DNA of 64,000 nucleotides from Paraburkholderia sp. (GCA_004322045.1 SCRN01000023.1:1-64000), one strand, 5' to 3'; positions 27,889 to 40,222 are shown, counted from the stretch's first letter. Notes: generated by a model from the sequence alone, not told the origin. Numbers and translations: made by a program.

Positions 27889-27999
27889 CGCACTAACGCA
27901 CGAGGGCAGCCCTCGGATTCTCGCGAGCGCGCGCGGCAAGACGCACGCGCCCGCCGCTTTCTCCGAGGCCGCTTTTCTTCGTTACGAGCGGTCATCACC

Positions 28000-28824
28000 A
28001 TGCACGACATCACCTTTCCGCTGCGCTGGCGCATCGTCTTGATCGCGCCTGCGCTAGCCGTATTCATCGCCTTTTGGCTGCTGCCGATGGGCGTGCTCGT
28101 TCATGTAAGCGCCAACGGTCACGCCTTTGCGACTTATCACGCGTTGCTGACCAATGCGCGTTACATGGACAGTCTCGTCGCGACCGTCGCTCTGTCGGCC
28201 GCGGTCACGCTCGCCACGCTCGTGCTCTCGGTCATTTCGGGCCTGCTGCTCGCGCGGCGCGAGTTTCCCGGCAAACGCGCGCTCGTCGCCCTATTGACGT
28301 TCCCGCTCGCGTTTCCGGGCGTCGTCGTCGGCTTCATGGTCATCATGCTAGCCGGACGGCAAGGGCTCATCGGCGCGCTCACGCAAAAGCTCACCGGCGA
28401 GAAATGGGTGTTCGCCTACTCCATGACGGGGCTGTTTCTCGGGTATCTGTACTTCTCGATCCCGCGCGTGATCGTGACCGTCATGGCGTCGGCCTCCAAG
28501 CTCGATCGCTCGCTCGAAGAAGCTGCCCGCTCGCTCGGCGCCTCGTCCTGGCAAATCATGCGCGATGTGATCCTGCCCGGGCTCGCGCCGGGGCTTGTCG
28601 CGGCCGGCGCGATTTGCTTCGCCACCGCCATGGGCGCCTTCGGCACCGCGTTCACGCTTGCGACCGACATCGACGTGTTGCCGATGACGATCTACACCGA
28701 ATTCACGTTGAATGCGAACATGATCACGGCCGCGGGACTGTCGGTGATCCTCGGCATCGTGACTTGGCTCGTGCTAGCGCTAGCGCGCAGTGCAACCGGG
28801 TCGGCCGTCGCGGCCACAGCATGA
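28000..28824 (+). CDS. ABC importer inner-membrane permease 1
   Basis: A 274-aa permease of the binding-protein-dependent (MetI-like) superfamily, six hydrophobic helices, with the EAA loop that docks the ATPase (LEEAARSLGASSWQIMRDVI, followed by LPGLAPGL). It starts with MHDITFPLRWRIVLIAPALA at ATG 28000, 111 bases after the binding-protein gene, and is followed after 13 bases by the second permease. It provides half of the translocation channel. Confidence 0.93.
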   Translation: MHDITFPLRWRIVLIAPALAVFIAFWLLPMGVLVHVSANGHAFATYHALLTNARYMDSLVATVALSAAVTLATLVLSVISGLLLARREFPGKRALVALLTFPLAFPGVVVGFMVIMLAGRQGLIGALTQKLTGEKWVFAYSMTGLFLGYLYFSIPRVIVTVMASASKLDRSLEEAARSLGASSWQIMRDVILPGLAPGLVAAGAICFATAMGAFGTAFTLATDIDVLPMTIYTEFTLNANMITAAGLSVILGIVTWLVLALARSATGSAVAATA

Positions 28825-28837
28825 GGCGAGGCGCGCA

Positions 28838-29731
28838 ATGAAGCTATCGGCCGAACCGGCCCGCATCGATCGCAGCCCTGTCGCAGCCCTGGCCGCGCAC
28901 CTCGCGCCGCGTCACCTCTTCGCCTTGGGCCAGTGGTTCGTGACGTTCGCGCTGTGCGCCTTCCTCGTCGTGCCCGTCGTCATGTCCGTGCTGGCCGGGC
29001 TCACCGTCAATTATTTTCGCGGCGTCTCGAGTGGCCTCACGCTGCGGTGGCTCGCGCAGGTCTGGTCGCAGTATCACGGGTCGGTGCTGCTCTCGTTCGA
29101 AGTCGCCGCCGCTACGCTCGCAATCACGCTCGTCACCGGCGTGCCGGCCGCCTATGCGCTCGCGCGCAGCAAGACGCGCCTTGCCCGCGTCGTCGAAGAA
29201 TTGCTCGTGCTGCCGATCGCGCTGCCGGGGCTCGCGTCGGCGCTCGCGCTGATCGTCGTCTACGGCGGCTTCACCGCATTTCGGATGAGCATCGCATTCA
29301 TCGTCGTCGGCCATGTCGTATTTACGCTACCGTTCATGGTGCGCGCCGTCGCGGCAGTGGCCGCCAGCGCCGATCTGCGCACGCTCGAAGAAGGCGCGGC
29401 AAGCCTAGGGGCAACCTTCGTTCAGCGTTTCTTCACCGTCGTGCTGCCCAATTTGCAGCCCGGCATCGTCGCGGGCGCGCTCGCCGTCGTCACCTTGTCG
29501 ATTGGTGAATTCAACCTGACCTGGATGCTGCACACGCCCGAAACGAAAACGCTGCCCGTTGGGCTCGCCGACACCTACGCATCGTTGCGAATCGAAGTGG
29601 GCAGCGCCTACACGATCCTGTTCTTCGCGATGACGATGCCGTTGCTCGTCGCGATGCAGCGCCTTGGCGGACAAGGCGAGATCATGCGTGGCGTGGACGC
29701 CGCGCACCGCGGCAAGAACCAGACGGAATAA
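28838..29731 (+). CDS. ABC importer inner-membrane permease 2
   Basis: A 297-aa MetI-like permease, partner of the preceding gene. It has an N-terminal cytoplasmic lead (MKLSAEPARIDRSPV), six membrane helices and an EAA loop (LEEGAASLGATFVQRFFTVV, followed by LPNLQPGI). The start chosen is ATG 28838, 13 bases after the first permease's stop; an earlier in-frame ATG at 28790 would overlap that gene by 35 bases. It completes the heterodimeric channel. Confidence 0.92.
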   Translation: MKLSAEPARIDRSPVAALAAHLAPRHLFALGQWFVTFALCAFLVVPVVMSVLAGLTVNYFRGVSSGLTLRWLAQVWSQYHGSVLLSFEVAAATLAITLVTGVPAAYALARSKTRLARVVEELLVLPIALPGLASALALIVVYGGFTAFRMSIAFIVVGHVVFTLPFMVRAVAAVAASADLRTLEEGAASLGATFVQRFFTVVLPNLQPGIVAGALAVVTLSIGEFNLTWMLHTPETKTLPVGLADTYASLRIEVGSAYTILFFAMTMPLLVAMQRLGGQGEIMRGVDAAHRGKNQTE

Positions 29732-29752
29732 TTTCTCGACCCACTCGCTCCA

Positions 29753-30796
29753 ATGAAATTCACTCCGGTTCCCATCGCACTCACCCGGTGCTCGAAAACC
29801 TTCCACGGCACGCGCGTGCTCGAGCCCATCGATCTGACGATCGGCACCGGCGAAACGCTCGTCTTGCTCGGGCCCTCAGGGTGCGGCAAAACGACGACGC
29901 TGCGCATCGTTGCAGGCCTCGAGACACCCGATGCCGGAGGCGCCGTGTTCTTCGGCGGCGACGACGTCACGCGCCTACCGATCGAGCGGCGGCAAGTGGG
30001 CATGGTGTTTCAAAGCTATGCGCTGTTTCCGAACTTGACCGTGCGCGGCAACGTCGGCTACGGGTTGAAAATCGCCAAAACAGAGCCGGCGCTCGTGCGC
30101 AAGCGCGTAGACGAGTTACTCGCGATGATGCGGCTCGAAGCGCATGCGGACAAAGCGATCCACCAACTCTCAGGCGGGCAGCGGCAGCGTGTGGCGCTCG
30201 CCCGCGCGCTCGCCCGCGAACCGCGCGTGCTGCTGCTCGACGAGCCACTGACCGCACTCGACGCGCGGCTGCGCGACACGCTGCGGCGCGACATGAACAC
30301 CCTATTGCGCGGGCTTGGCATCACCACGGTTTACGTGACGCATGACCAAGCCGAAGCGATGGAGCTGGGCGATCGCATCGTCGTGATGAGCGCGGGCCGT
30401 ATCGAGCAAATCGGCACGCCACGCGAGATCTACTATCGGCCGGCCAACCGCGCCGTTGCGCAATTCGTCGGCACGATAAACCGGCTCGCGGGACAATGGC
30501 AGGACAAGAGGCTAGCGACGGCCGGAGGATGGATCGACACGCCCGATGTGTTCGCGCACGACGGCCCGCCCGAACTGTTCTTCCGCCCGGAGGATGCACG
30601 GCTCGTCGCGCCGGAGCGCGCCTCGCTGCGCGGCATGGTCGAAACGGTTTCGTTTTTGGGCGAGCGCACGCGCGTGACGGTGACGGGGGCAGCCCCCGAA
30701 GCCCTCGTCATCGACGTGGCGGGACGCAGTCAATGGGCGCCGGGCTCGGCGGTCGGCATCGAGATTGCGGCAGAGGGTCTGATCGCACTGCCGTAA
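29753..30796 (+). CDS. ABC importer ATP-binding protein
   Basis: A 347-aa ATPase of the CUT1/Fe3+/polyamine type. Walker A is GPSGCGKTT (about 40-48), Q-loop FQSYALFP, signature LSGGQRQRVALARAL, Walker B VLLLDEPLTALD, H-loop TVYVTHDQAEAM. A C-terminal TOBE-like regulatory domain occupies about 245-347. It energises the two permeases encoded upstream, with a spacing of 21 bases, and is complete. Confidence 0.95.
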   Translation: MKFTPVPIALTRCSKTFHGTRVLEPIDLTIGTGETLVLLGPSGCGKTTTLRIVAGLETPDAGGAVFFGGDDVTRLPIERRQVGMVFQSYALFPNLTVRGNVGYGLKIAKTEPALVRKRVDELLAMMRLEAHADKAIHQLSGGQRQRVALARALAREPRVLLLDEPLTALDARLRDTLRRDMNTLLRGLGITTVYVTHDQAEAMELGDRIVVMSAGRIEQIGTPREIYYRPANRAVAQFVGTINRLAGQWQDKRLATAGGWIDTPDVFAHDGPPELFFRPEDARLVAPERASLRGMVETVSFLGERTRVTVTGAAPEALVIDVAGRSQWAPGSAVGIEIAAEGLIALP

Positions 30797-30838
30797 AGAG
30801 ACGCGGCGCCGCTGCGCACAAAAATGGAGGAACCCCAC

Positions 30839-31666
30839 ATGCTGCTCGCCCAAATCAGCGATTTGCACATTAAGCGCCCCGGTGCGCTGGCTTATCGCCG
30901 CGTCGATACGTCGGCCTATCTGCAACGCTGTATCGCACGCTTGAATGCGTTGGAGCCCCAACCGGACGCCGTGGTCGTGACGGGGGATCTCGTCGATTTG
31001 GGCAGCCTCGTCGAGTACGAGGCGCTCAAAAGGCTACTGGCCCCGCTTACCATGCCGGTCTATTTGCTCGTGGGCAATCACGACGATCGCGCTGCGCTGC
31101 GGGAGGTGTTCGACGGGCATGCATACCTGCAGGGCGGAGGCGAATTCGTCCAATACGCGGTGGACGTCGGCGCACTGCGTCTCATTGCGCTCGATTCGCA
31201 AACGCCGCGACAAAGCGGCGGGCAGTTGTGCGACCAGCGCCTCGCTTGGCTCGAGGCGCAACTCGCCGCCTGCGCGGGCCAACCGGTCGTCCTTGCACTG
31301 CATCACCCGCCATTCGTGTCCGGCATCGATCATATGGATCGTCAGCGGCTCGAGCCCGAGTCCACGCGGCGCCTGGCAGAACTCGTCAGCCGCTTTCCGA
31401 ACGTCGAACGCGTGATCTGCGGCCACGTGCACCGGCCTATTTTCACGCGTTTCGCGGGTACCATCGCGTCCGCCGTGCCCGCCCCCGCGCATCAGGTCGC
31501 CCTCGACCTGCGGCCCAATGCGCCTTCGGCGTTCCGGCTCGAGCCCCCCGCCTTCGCGCTGCATCAGTACGCGGCCGACACAGGTCTCGTCACGCACCAC
31601 GCTTACGTCGACGAAGGTGAAGGCCCCTATCCCTTCTACGAAACGGACGGCACGCTCATCGATTGA
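30839..31666 (+). CDS. GpdQ-like class III metallophosphoesterase
   Basis: A 275-aa cytosolic calcineurin-type phosphodiesterase. All metal-binding motifs are seen: ISDLHI (D-x-H), VTGDLVD, VGNHDD, LALHHPP and CGHVHRP. The layout and length resemble Enterobacter GpdQ, a glycerophosphodiesterase, and the cyclic-nucleotide phosphodiesterase CpdA. The start at 30839 has GGAGG nine bases before it; a codon at 30824 in frame would swallow that site. As last gene of the importer operon it probably hydrolyses the imported phosphodiester, which is the best clue to the substrate (inference). Confidence 0.88.
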   Translation: MLLAQISDLHIKRPGALAYRRVDTSAYLQRCIARLNALEPQPDAVVVTGDLVDLGSLVEYEALKRLLAPLTMPVYLLVGNHDDRAALREVFDGHAYLQGGGEFVQYAVDVGALRLIALDSQTPRQSGGQLCDQRLAWLEAQLAACAGQPVVLALHHPPFVSGIDHMDRQRLEPESTRRLAELVSRFPNVERVICGHVHRPIFTRFAGTIASAVPAPAHQVALDLRPNAPSAFRLEPPAFALHQYAADTGLVTHHAYVDEGEGPYPFYETDGTLID

Positions 31667-31766
31667 CAAGCCGCGCAGCCAATCGCAGTTAGAGCCAAAC
31701 CTCCAGCGCGTATCGGACGACGCGCGCTATCGTTCGCTCGCACTGACTTTTACAAAACGCGCCCTC

Positions 31767-33791
31767 ATGCCCTATCGACATCTGCTCTCCGAACTAGATC
31801 TCGGTTTCACCAAGCTTAGGAACCGCGTCATCATGGGTTCGATGCATACGGGCCTCGAGGACCGCTTTTGGCACTATCCGGCGCTCGCCGAGTACTACCG
31901 CGAGCGCGCAAAAGGCGGCGTGGGCCTGATCATCACGGGCGGCATTTCTCCGAACCGCGAAGGATGGCTGCTGCCATTCGGCGGTACGCTCAATAGCGTC
32001 TTCGATCTGCACAACCATCGTCGCTTGACGAAAGCCGTGCATGACGAAGGCGGCAAGATCGCATTGCAAATCCTGCATGCGGGCCGCTATGGTTATCACC
32101 CATTCGTGGTTTCGGCGTCGGCCATTCGCTCGCCGATTTCCAAGTTCACACCGAAAGCGCTGACCGAAGCGGGCATCGAGCGCACCGTGCGCGCTTACGC
32201 GAATACGGCCCGGCTCGCTCAGCGCGCCGGCTACGACGGGGTCGAGATCATGGGCAGCGAAGGCTATCTGCTCAATCAATTCCTCTGCCTGCGCACGAAC
32301 CGCCGCACCGATCGCTACGGCGGCAGCATCGAGAACCGGATGCGCTTGGCGCTCGACGTGGTGCGCCGCGTGCGCGCGGCCTGCGGCGAACGGTTCATCG
32401 TCATCTACCGCCTTTCGTTGATCGATCTCGTCGAAGGCGGCAACACCTGGGACGAAACGATCCAAGTCGCCCGCGCGCTCGAGGCCGCGGGCGTGACCCT
32501 GATCAACACCGGCATCGGCTGGCACGAAGCGCGCGCGCCGACGATCGTGACTTCCGTGCCGCGCGCCGCGTTTGCACCGCTTACGGCACGGTTGCGCGCG
32601 GCCGTGACGGTTCCGGTGATCGCATCGAACCGGATCAACACGCCCGAGTTGGCCGAGACGCTCATTGCGCAAGGCAGCGCCGATCTCGTGTCGATGGCGC
32701 GGCCCTTCTTGGCCGATCCGCAGTTCGTCATCAAAGCCAGCGAAGGGCGCGCCGACGAAATCAATACATGCATCGCCTGCAATCAGGCCTGTCTCGATCA
32801 CACCTTCCGCAACGAGCGCGCGAGCTGTCTCGTCAATCCGCGCGCGGCGCGCGAAACGGAACTCGTCTATCGACCCACGCGCCGCCCGCTTGCGCTCGCC
32901 GTCGTCGGCGCGGGGCCGGCCGGACTGTCGGCCGCGTGCGTGGCGGCCGCGCGCGGGCATCGCGTCACGCTGTTCGATGCGAACGCAACGATCGGCGGCC
33001 AATTCAATTTGGCCAAGCGCATCCCAGGGAAAGAGGAATTTGCCGAAACGCTGCGCTATTTCGGCGCACAGTTGCGCAAACATGGCGTCGACGTTCGGCT
33101 TTGCACGCGCGTCGACGCGGAGCAGCTCGCCACGCAACGCTACGACGAAATCATCGTTGCGACGGGCATCGTCCCGCGGCGGCCATCGATCCCCGGCATC
33201 GACGGCGCCAACGTCGTCTCTTACGTCGACGTATTGCACGGGGCGCCGGTCGGCCGCACCGTCGCAGTCATCGGCGCAGGCGGCATCGGCTTCGACATCA
33301 GCGAATTTTTGCTCCATCGCGCAGGCGATCCGCTGCCGCAACCGCGCGACGCATGGCTCGATGCTTGGCGCGTCGACTTGGCCGTGACCGCACCGGGCGG
33401 TCTTGCCCCGGCGGCTCCCGCGCCGCAGCCGGAGCGCCGGATTTGGCTGCTGCAGCGCAAGAAGGGGAAGCTCGGGGCGGGGCTGGGCAAGACCTCGGGC
33501 TGGGTCCACCGCGCGACGCTCGTGCGTCATGGTGTGAAGATGCTCGACGGCGTCACCTACCTCGAGATCGGACCGGGGGGAATCAAGATCGAACGCGACG
33601 GACTGCCCCACTGGCTCGAGGTCGATACGATCGTCGTGTGCGCGGGACAGGAATCGCTGCGCGAACTCGTGCCCGCGGCGCCCCGGTCAGGCGGGCCGCG
33701 GTTTCATGTGATCGGCGGCGCGGCCCTCGCAAGCGAACTCGACGCGGAACGCGCCATTCGAGAAGGCGCGGAACTGGCCGCCAAGCTCTAG
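31767..33791 (+). CDS. fadH: 2,4-dienoyl-CoA reductase (NADPH), FMN/FAD/4Fe-4S
   Basis: A 674-aa flavoenzyme, the size of E. coli FadH (672). The N-terminal half is an Old-Yellow-Enzyme-type FMN barrel (FTKLRNRVIMGSMHTGLEDR; QILHAGRYGYHPF; GSEGYLLNQFLCLRTNRRTD). Next comes the cysteine cluster CIACNQACLD...SCLVNPRA for the 4Fe-4S, then an FAD/NAD(P)H dinucleotide domain (VVGAGPAGLSAACVAAARGH; VIGAGGIGFDISEF). It removes double bonds at even positions during beta-oxidation of unsaturated fatty acids. The true start is the ATG at 31767; the longer frame is a chance extension into the preceding gene. Confidence 0.93.
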   Translation: MPYRHLLSELDLGFTKLRNRVIMGSMHTGLEDRFWHYPALAEYYRERAKGGVGLIITGGISPNREGWLLPFGGTLNSVFDLHNHRRLTKAVHDEGGKIALQILHAGRYGYHPFVVSASAIRSPISKFTPKALTEAGIERTVRAYANTARLAQRAGYDGVEIMGSEGYLLNQFLCLRTNRRTDRYGGSIENRMRLALDVVRRVRAACGERFIVIYRLSLIDLVEGGNTWDETIQVARALEAAGVTLINTGIGWHEARAPTIVTSVPRAAFAPLTARLRAAVTVPVIASNRINTPELAETLIAQGSADLVSMARPFLADPQFVIKASEGRADEINTCIACNQACLDHTFRNERASCLVNPRAARETELVYRPTRRPLALAVVGAGPAGLSAACVAAARGHRVTLFDANATIGGQFNLAKRIPGKEEFAETLRYFGAQLRKHGVDVRLCTRVDAEQLATQRYDEIIVATGIVPRRPSIPGIDGANVVSYVDVLHGAPVGRTVAVIGAGGIGFDISEFLLHRAGDPLPQPRDAWLDAWRVDLAVTAPGGLAPAAPAPQPERRIWLLQRKKGKLGAGLGKTSGWVHRATLVRHGVKMLDGVTYLEIGPGGIKIERDGLPHWLEVDTIVVCAGQESLRELVPAAPRSGGPRFHVIGGAALASELDAERAIREGAELAAKL

Positions 33792-33871
33792 CGCTCGGCG
33801 GACCCGCGCTCGTCGATCGGACCGCTATTGCGCTCGGCCGCCTGCAGCGCGCACCGCCTTCGCGGCCATCG

Positions 33872-34786
33872 TCAAGCGGCGCGCCGCCGGTCGAACCAGA
33901 ACGACAGCGCGACGCTGGCAAGGATCACGCCGGTCGCGATCAACGTCGAGCCCGTCACCGGTTCGCCCAACATCATCGCGCCGAGCGCCACGGCGACGAT
34001 GGGGTTCACGTACATGCAACTGCTCGCCACGATCGGACTCGTATGCCGAATCAAGAAACCGTAGGCAACGTACGCGGCCATCGTCGCGACCACCATCAGA
34101 TACACGAACGCGAACAGCGAGTCGAAGCTGAGCACGGCCACGCGCTCGCCGCCTGCCACGGCGATCATCGTCGAAATCGCACCACCGAGCCCGATCTGCA
34201 GCGCGGTCGACAAGAACAGATCGGCAGGCAACGTGAGACGGCTCGCGAGATGGGCGCCGCCAGCCCAAAACAGCGCCGCACACAGGATGACGATGCTGCC
34301 GCTCGTCGACGAATTGGAGGAATCGCCGTGATTGAGGATGAAAATGCCGGCCAGACCCAGCGCAACGGCGGCCCATTCGCCTTTTGCGATCGGCCGGCCC
34401 GCCACAGCGGAGATGATCGTCGCGAACAGCGGCACGGTCGCCACCATGACCGCCGCGGTACCGGTGCCTACGCTGCGCATGCCGAACGCCAGCAAGCCGC
34501 TCGAAAAGCCCACGAGCATCGTGCCGACGATGCCCGCGTTGCGCGCTTGGATCAGCGTCGGCCAAGCGCTCGCACGTCGCACGGCGAATAGGAAGAGGCC
34601 AATGCCCGCGATCAAGTTGCGCAGGCCGGACAACAATAAGGGCGGAAACGCTTCCAGCGCGACGTGCACGGCCAGATAGGCCGACCCCCAGGCGAGGTAC
34701 ACGACGGCCAGCGCAAGCGCGATGCGCCCCCCGTGAGTGCGTGGCGGCCTGATCCACTTGGCGAAGGCAGGTAGCGCGAGCGGCAT
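33872..34786 (-). CDS. EamA-family (DMT) transporter, YedA-like
   Basis: A drug/metabolite-superfamily transporter of 304 aa, two EamA repeats of five helices each (LALAVVYLAWGSAYLAVHVA; MLVGFSSGLLAFGMRSVGTG; then YMVNPIVAV-like ASSCMYVNPIVAVALGAMML). Such proteins usually export amino acids or other metabolites. The start is ATG 34786 (MPLALPAFAKW), one codon after a TTG. It is divergent from thiC. The substrate is unknown. Confidence 0.88.
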   Translation of the reverse strand: MPLALPAFAKWIRPPRTHGGRIALALAVVYLAWGSAYLAVHVALEAFPPLLLSGLRNLIAGIGLFLFAVRRASAWPTLIQARNAGIVGTMLVGFSSGLLAFGMRSVGTGTAAVMVATVPLFATIISAVAGRPIAKGEWAAVALGLAGIFILNHGDSSNSSTSGSIVILCAALFWAGGAHLASRLTLPADLFLSTALQIGLGGAISTMIAVAGGERVAVLSFDSLFAFVYLMVVATMAAYVAYGFLIRHTSPIVASSCMYVNPIVAVALGAMMLGEPVTGSTLIATGVILASVALSFWFDRRRAA

Positions 34787-37252
<2,466 letters not shown>

Positions 37253-37283
37253 CGCCGCGAAGCTTCGTCCCAGCGCGTTGCCG

Positions 37284-37317
37284 AAAGGGGCGCAGTCTCT
37301 GGACTGCGCCCCTTTTT
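37284..37317 (+). terminator. Rho-independent terminator of thiC
   Basis: A GGGGCGCAGTC / GACTGCGCCCC stem of eleven pairs with the loop TCTG, preceded by AAA and followed by TTTTT, 32 bases after the thiC stop. A textbook intrinsic terminator. Confidence 0.95.
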
Positions 37318-37492
37318 CGTCTGCGTTTGGTTACAGGCGCTCGGTCCGCTACACCTTCTATTTCTGCCGTTCGACACGCATTTCTGTCGATTCTTGCTGT
37401 TTCATCTCGCGCTGAAATATCGGGCGGCGAGGCGGTGATACCATGCCTTTCGTTCAGCAGAGACAAGACGAAAACAAGCCTCGAGACCCTTC

Positions 37493-38416
37493 ATGAAACC
37501 CAGCCATCTCCTTCAACTGCTCGTGCTCGCTGCCCTGTGGGGCGCTTCGTTCCTATTCATTCGCGTAGGGGTAGTGGAGTTCGGCGTCGCGCCGCTCATG
37601 GCGCTGCGTGTGTCGATCGGCGCCGCTGTGCTCATCGTCATGCTCGCGCTGCGCGGCACGCCGCGCGCTTCGCTTGCTACGTTGCGCTCGCGCGCGCTGC
37701 CCTTGTTCGTCGTCGGCGTGCTCAACTCGGCCGCGCCGTTCTGCTTGTTCGCATTTGCCGAGCTCACGCTATCGGCGGGCTTGACTTCGGTCATCAACGC
37801 CACCACGCCGCTGTGGGGCGCGGTCATCGCCTTCGTATGGCTCAAGGACCGGCTCACCGCCTTGCGCACGCTCGGCATGCTGATCGGTTTCGGCGGCGTG
37901 GTATCGCTCGTCTGGGGCCAGATTGCGGCGCCGCATGGCCCGCTCGCACCGTCGGCGTTCGCGACGGCACTGGCCGCGCTCGCCGCCACAGGCGCCGCGC
38001 TCCTCTACGGCATCGCCGCCAATTACACGAAACGCTATTTGACCGGCGTCGATTCCCTGACAATCGCCACCGGCAGCATGATCGGCGGCAGCATCGCCCT
38101 GATCCCGTTCGCAATCGCAACTTGGCCCGCGGGTCCGGTCTCGTTGCACGCCTGGGGCGCGGTGCTCAGCCTCGGCGTGGCATGCACGGGCGTGGCCTAC
38201 TTGATCTTCTTCCATCTCATCAACGTCGCGGGTCCGGCGCGCGCCATCACCGTCACGTTCGTGATTCCGGTATTCGGCATTCTGTGGGGCACGCTGTTCC
38301 TCGACGAGGCGCTCACCGCGAATATGGTGGAAGGCTGCGCGATCGTGCTCGTGGGCACCGCGCTCGCCACAGGCGTGATCAAGCGCATCCCCGGCCTGCG
38401 GCAGCGGCACGCATAG
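37493..38416 (+). CDS. EamA-family (DMT) transporter
   Basis: A 307-aa transporter with ten predicted helices in two EamA repeats (LLVLAALWGASFLFIRVGVV at the start; FFHLINVAGPARAITVTFVI and PVFGILWGTLFLDEAL near the end). It is likely an inner-membrane exporter of small metabolites; substrate unknown. The ATG at 37493 begins directly with the first helix. It is separate from thiC, which is closed by its own terminator, and is not closely related in sequence to the EamA gene at 33872. Confidence 0.9.
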   Translation: MKPSHLLQLLVLAALWGASFLFIRVGVVEFGVAPLMALRVSIGAAVLIVMLALRGTPRASLATLRSRALPLFVVGVLNSAAPFCLFAFAELTLSAGLTSVINATTPLWGAVIAFVWLKDRLTALRTLGMLIGFGGVVSLVWGQIAAPHGPLAPSAFATALAALAATGAALLYGIAANYTKRYLTGVDSLTIATGSMIGGSIALIPFAIATWPAGPVSLHAWGAVLSLGVACTGVAYLIFFHLINVAGPARAITVTFVIPVFGILWGTLFLDEALTANMVEGCAIVLVGTALATGVIKRIPGLRQRHA

Positions 38417-38770
38417 CCATCGCTTCGGTGGCATCCGCCGCGGGCGCCGCTTTGGCGCCCGTTGCGCTTCGACCGTCCCTGCGCGTCTTCGCTTCCTTCC
38501 TTTCCCGCCCGTCCGCCTTTTCCTACCTGCCCTGCCTTCCCCGCCTGCCCTGCTTTTCCCGACCGTCCCCGCCGCCATTCGCCCTCTCGCCCGTCTTCGT
38601 CGCTTTCCAGTCGGCTTTCGGTCTCCAGCGTTCGGCGCCGCACACGCAGCGCTCAGCGCACCGGCCTTTCCATGCCAACCGTCTGCGGCCGCACGCTCGA
38701 GGGCGCCGGCGCAGCCTTAGGCTGGTCGCGTTCCTTGGGTTCACGCTTTGCTACACTGCCCGTTGGTTAC
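38417..38770. other. C/T-rich intergenic region
   Basis: About 350 bases. The stretch 38500-38600 is strongly pyrimidine-rich on the plus strand with repeated CCTGCC / CCGTCC words. Open frames through it are low-complexity and not protein-like. No clear terminator for the transporter gene or promoter for the EAL gene. Confidence 0.55.
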
Positions 38771-38911
38771 ATGGATAACGTTCGATATGCCAGGTCCTTT
38801 CGTCCGCTCCCGCTCGGACGGCTCGCTGCGCGCACGCGGCACGACATCTTCCCGCATCTGGCGCGGCGGCCGCCGCGCGCAGCCACGGCGCGCGGACGCG
38901 CGTCGCTCGAC

Positions 38912-40222
38912 ATGTCGTCGCAACGCGACCTGACGCTTGCGGGCATCCTGCCGCATCTCGCCCGCGATGAAGCCGGCTGGCACGTCGCGTTCCAAGGCGT
39001 GACGCTGCGCAGCGCCTTCCAAGCGGTCGTATCGATCACGCACAAGCGCATCGTGGGCTATGAGGCGCTCTTGCGCGCGACCGATGACAAAGGACGCTCG
39101 ATCACCCCCGATCAGTTGTTTGCGCGCGCCAAGGCCACGGGCCCTGCACTCGCGCTCGAACGGCTGACCCGGTGCGTGCATTTCGCCAACTTCGCGGAGC
39201 AGAACGCGCAATCGGGCTGGCTCTTCGTCAACGCGCTGCCCCAGTTGCTGCGTATCGGGCCGAACCATCAGGCCTTCACCGACGATCTGTGCGCTCACTT
39301 CGGCATCGCGCCGCATCGTGTGGTGTTCGAGATGATCGAGCAACCGAGCACGGACGAGCCGCAATTCGAGCGGATCGTCGATGCCCTGCGCGAGCGCGAC
39401 CTGCTGATCGCCATCGACGATTTCGGCACGGGGTTTTCGAACTTCGACCGCATCTGGCGCATGCGCCCGGACATCGTCAAGCTCGATCGTTCGCTCGTCG
39501 CCCGCATTGCCGCGCCGGGCGCCGATCATCAATTCGCCACCCAACTCGTGACGATGCTGCACCGCGCCGGCACCATGGTGCTCGGCGAGGGCGTCGAATC
39601 CGAGGACGAACTGATGACGCTGATGGAGGCCGATGTCGATTTCGTCCAGGGCTTTTGGCTCGGCACGCCACAGCCGTCGGTCGCCAGCGCGGGCGAGGAC
39701 GCCCCGAGCCGCATCGAATCGATGTGGCAACGCTTTCACGCGCGCGCTTGGGTCAACCCCGGCACACCCGTCGAATTTGCGAGCATCGAAGAAACCGTCC
39801 TCGCGGGCTCGCGCGCTTACGCCGCGACGGGCGATCTCGCGTTCGCCGCACAACAGGCGTTCCGCGCACCGTGGGCGCGGCGCGTCTTCGTCGTCGATCG
39901 GCATGGCGATCAGCACCGGCCGTCGATCGCTTCCCAGCCGCAACCGGAATCGCCTCGTCTTGCGCCGCTGTTTCCCGATACCGCGAGCAATTGGTCGCGG
40001 CGCGCCTACTTCAAACGCGCACTGGCTTCGCCCGGACGCGTCGCCGTCATGGGGCCGCACTATTCGCTCACCGAAGGCAAGGACTGCTACACGGCCGCCG
40101 TCACGGTCGAGACGCATGGGCAAATCGAAGTGTTTTGTATCGACTTCGTCGCGAGCCTGGAGGCGCCGGCGATCGACCGCGATCGAGAAAGCGGCTCGCG
40201 GGGAAATGGCGAGCGGCCGTAA
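38912..40222 (+). CDS. EAL-domain cyclic-di-GMP phosphodiesterase
   Basis: A 436-aa protein: an EAL domain (about 25-270) with the catalytic signatures YEALLR, FVNALP, FEMIEQP, IAIDDFGTGFSN, KLDRSL, GEGVES and QGFWLG, so hydrolysis of c-di-GMP is expected. A C-terminal alpha/beta domain (about 280-420) resembles the PAS-like sensor half of YkuI-type proteins. No membrane segments. The ATG at 38912 (MSSQRDLTLAG) sits just before recognisable sequence; an in-frame ATG at 38771 would add 47 arginine-rich residues. Neither has a clear ribosome site. It stands alone, ahead of the convergent arfB. Confidence 0.88.
   Translation: MSSQRDLTLAGILPHLARDEAGWHVAFQGVTLRSAFQAVVSITHKRIVGYEALLRATDDKGRSITPDQLFARAKATGPALALERLTRCVHFANFAEQNAQSGWLFVNALPQLLRIGPNHQAFTDDLCAHFGIAPHRVVFEMIEQPSTDEPQFERIVDALRERDLLIAIDDFGTGFSNFDRIWRMRPDIVKLDRSLVARIAAPGADHQFATQLVTMLHRAGTMVLGEGVESEDELMTLMEADVDFVQGFWLGTPQPSVASAGEDAPSRIESMWQRFHARAWVNPGTPVEFASIEETVLAGSRAYAATGDLAFAAQQAFRAPWARRVFVVDRHGDQHRPSIASQPQPESPRLAPLFPDTASNWSRRAYFKRALASPGRVAVMGPHYSLTEGKDCYTAAVTVETHGQIEVFCIDFVASLEAPAIDRDRESGSRGNGERP

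Noticed and set aside
31794-33611. 605-codon minus-strand frame opposite fadH
   Set aside because: Mirror frame caused by codon bias; no motif, no ribosome site, and entirely inside fadH.
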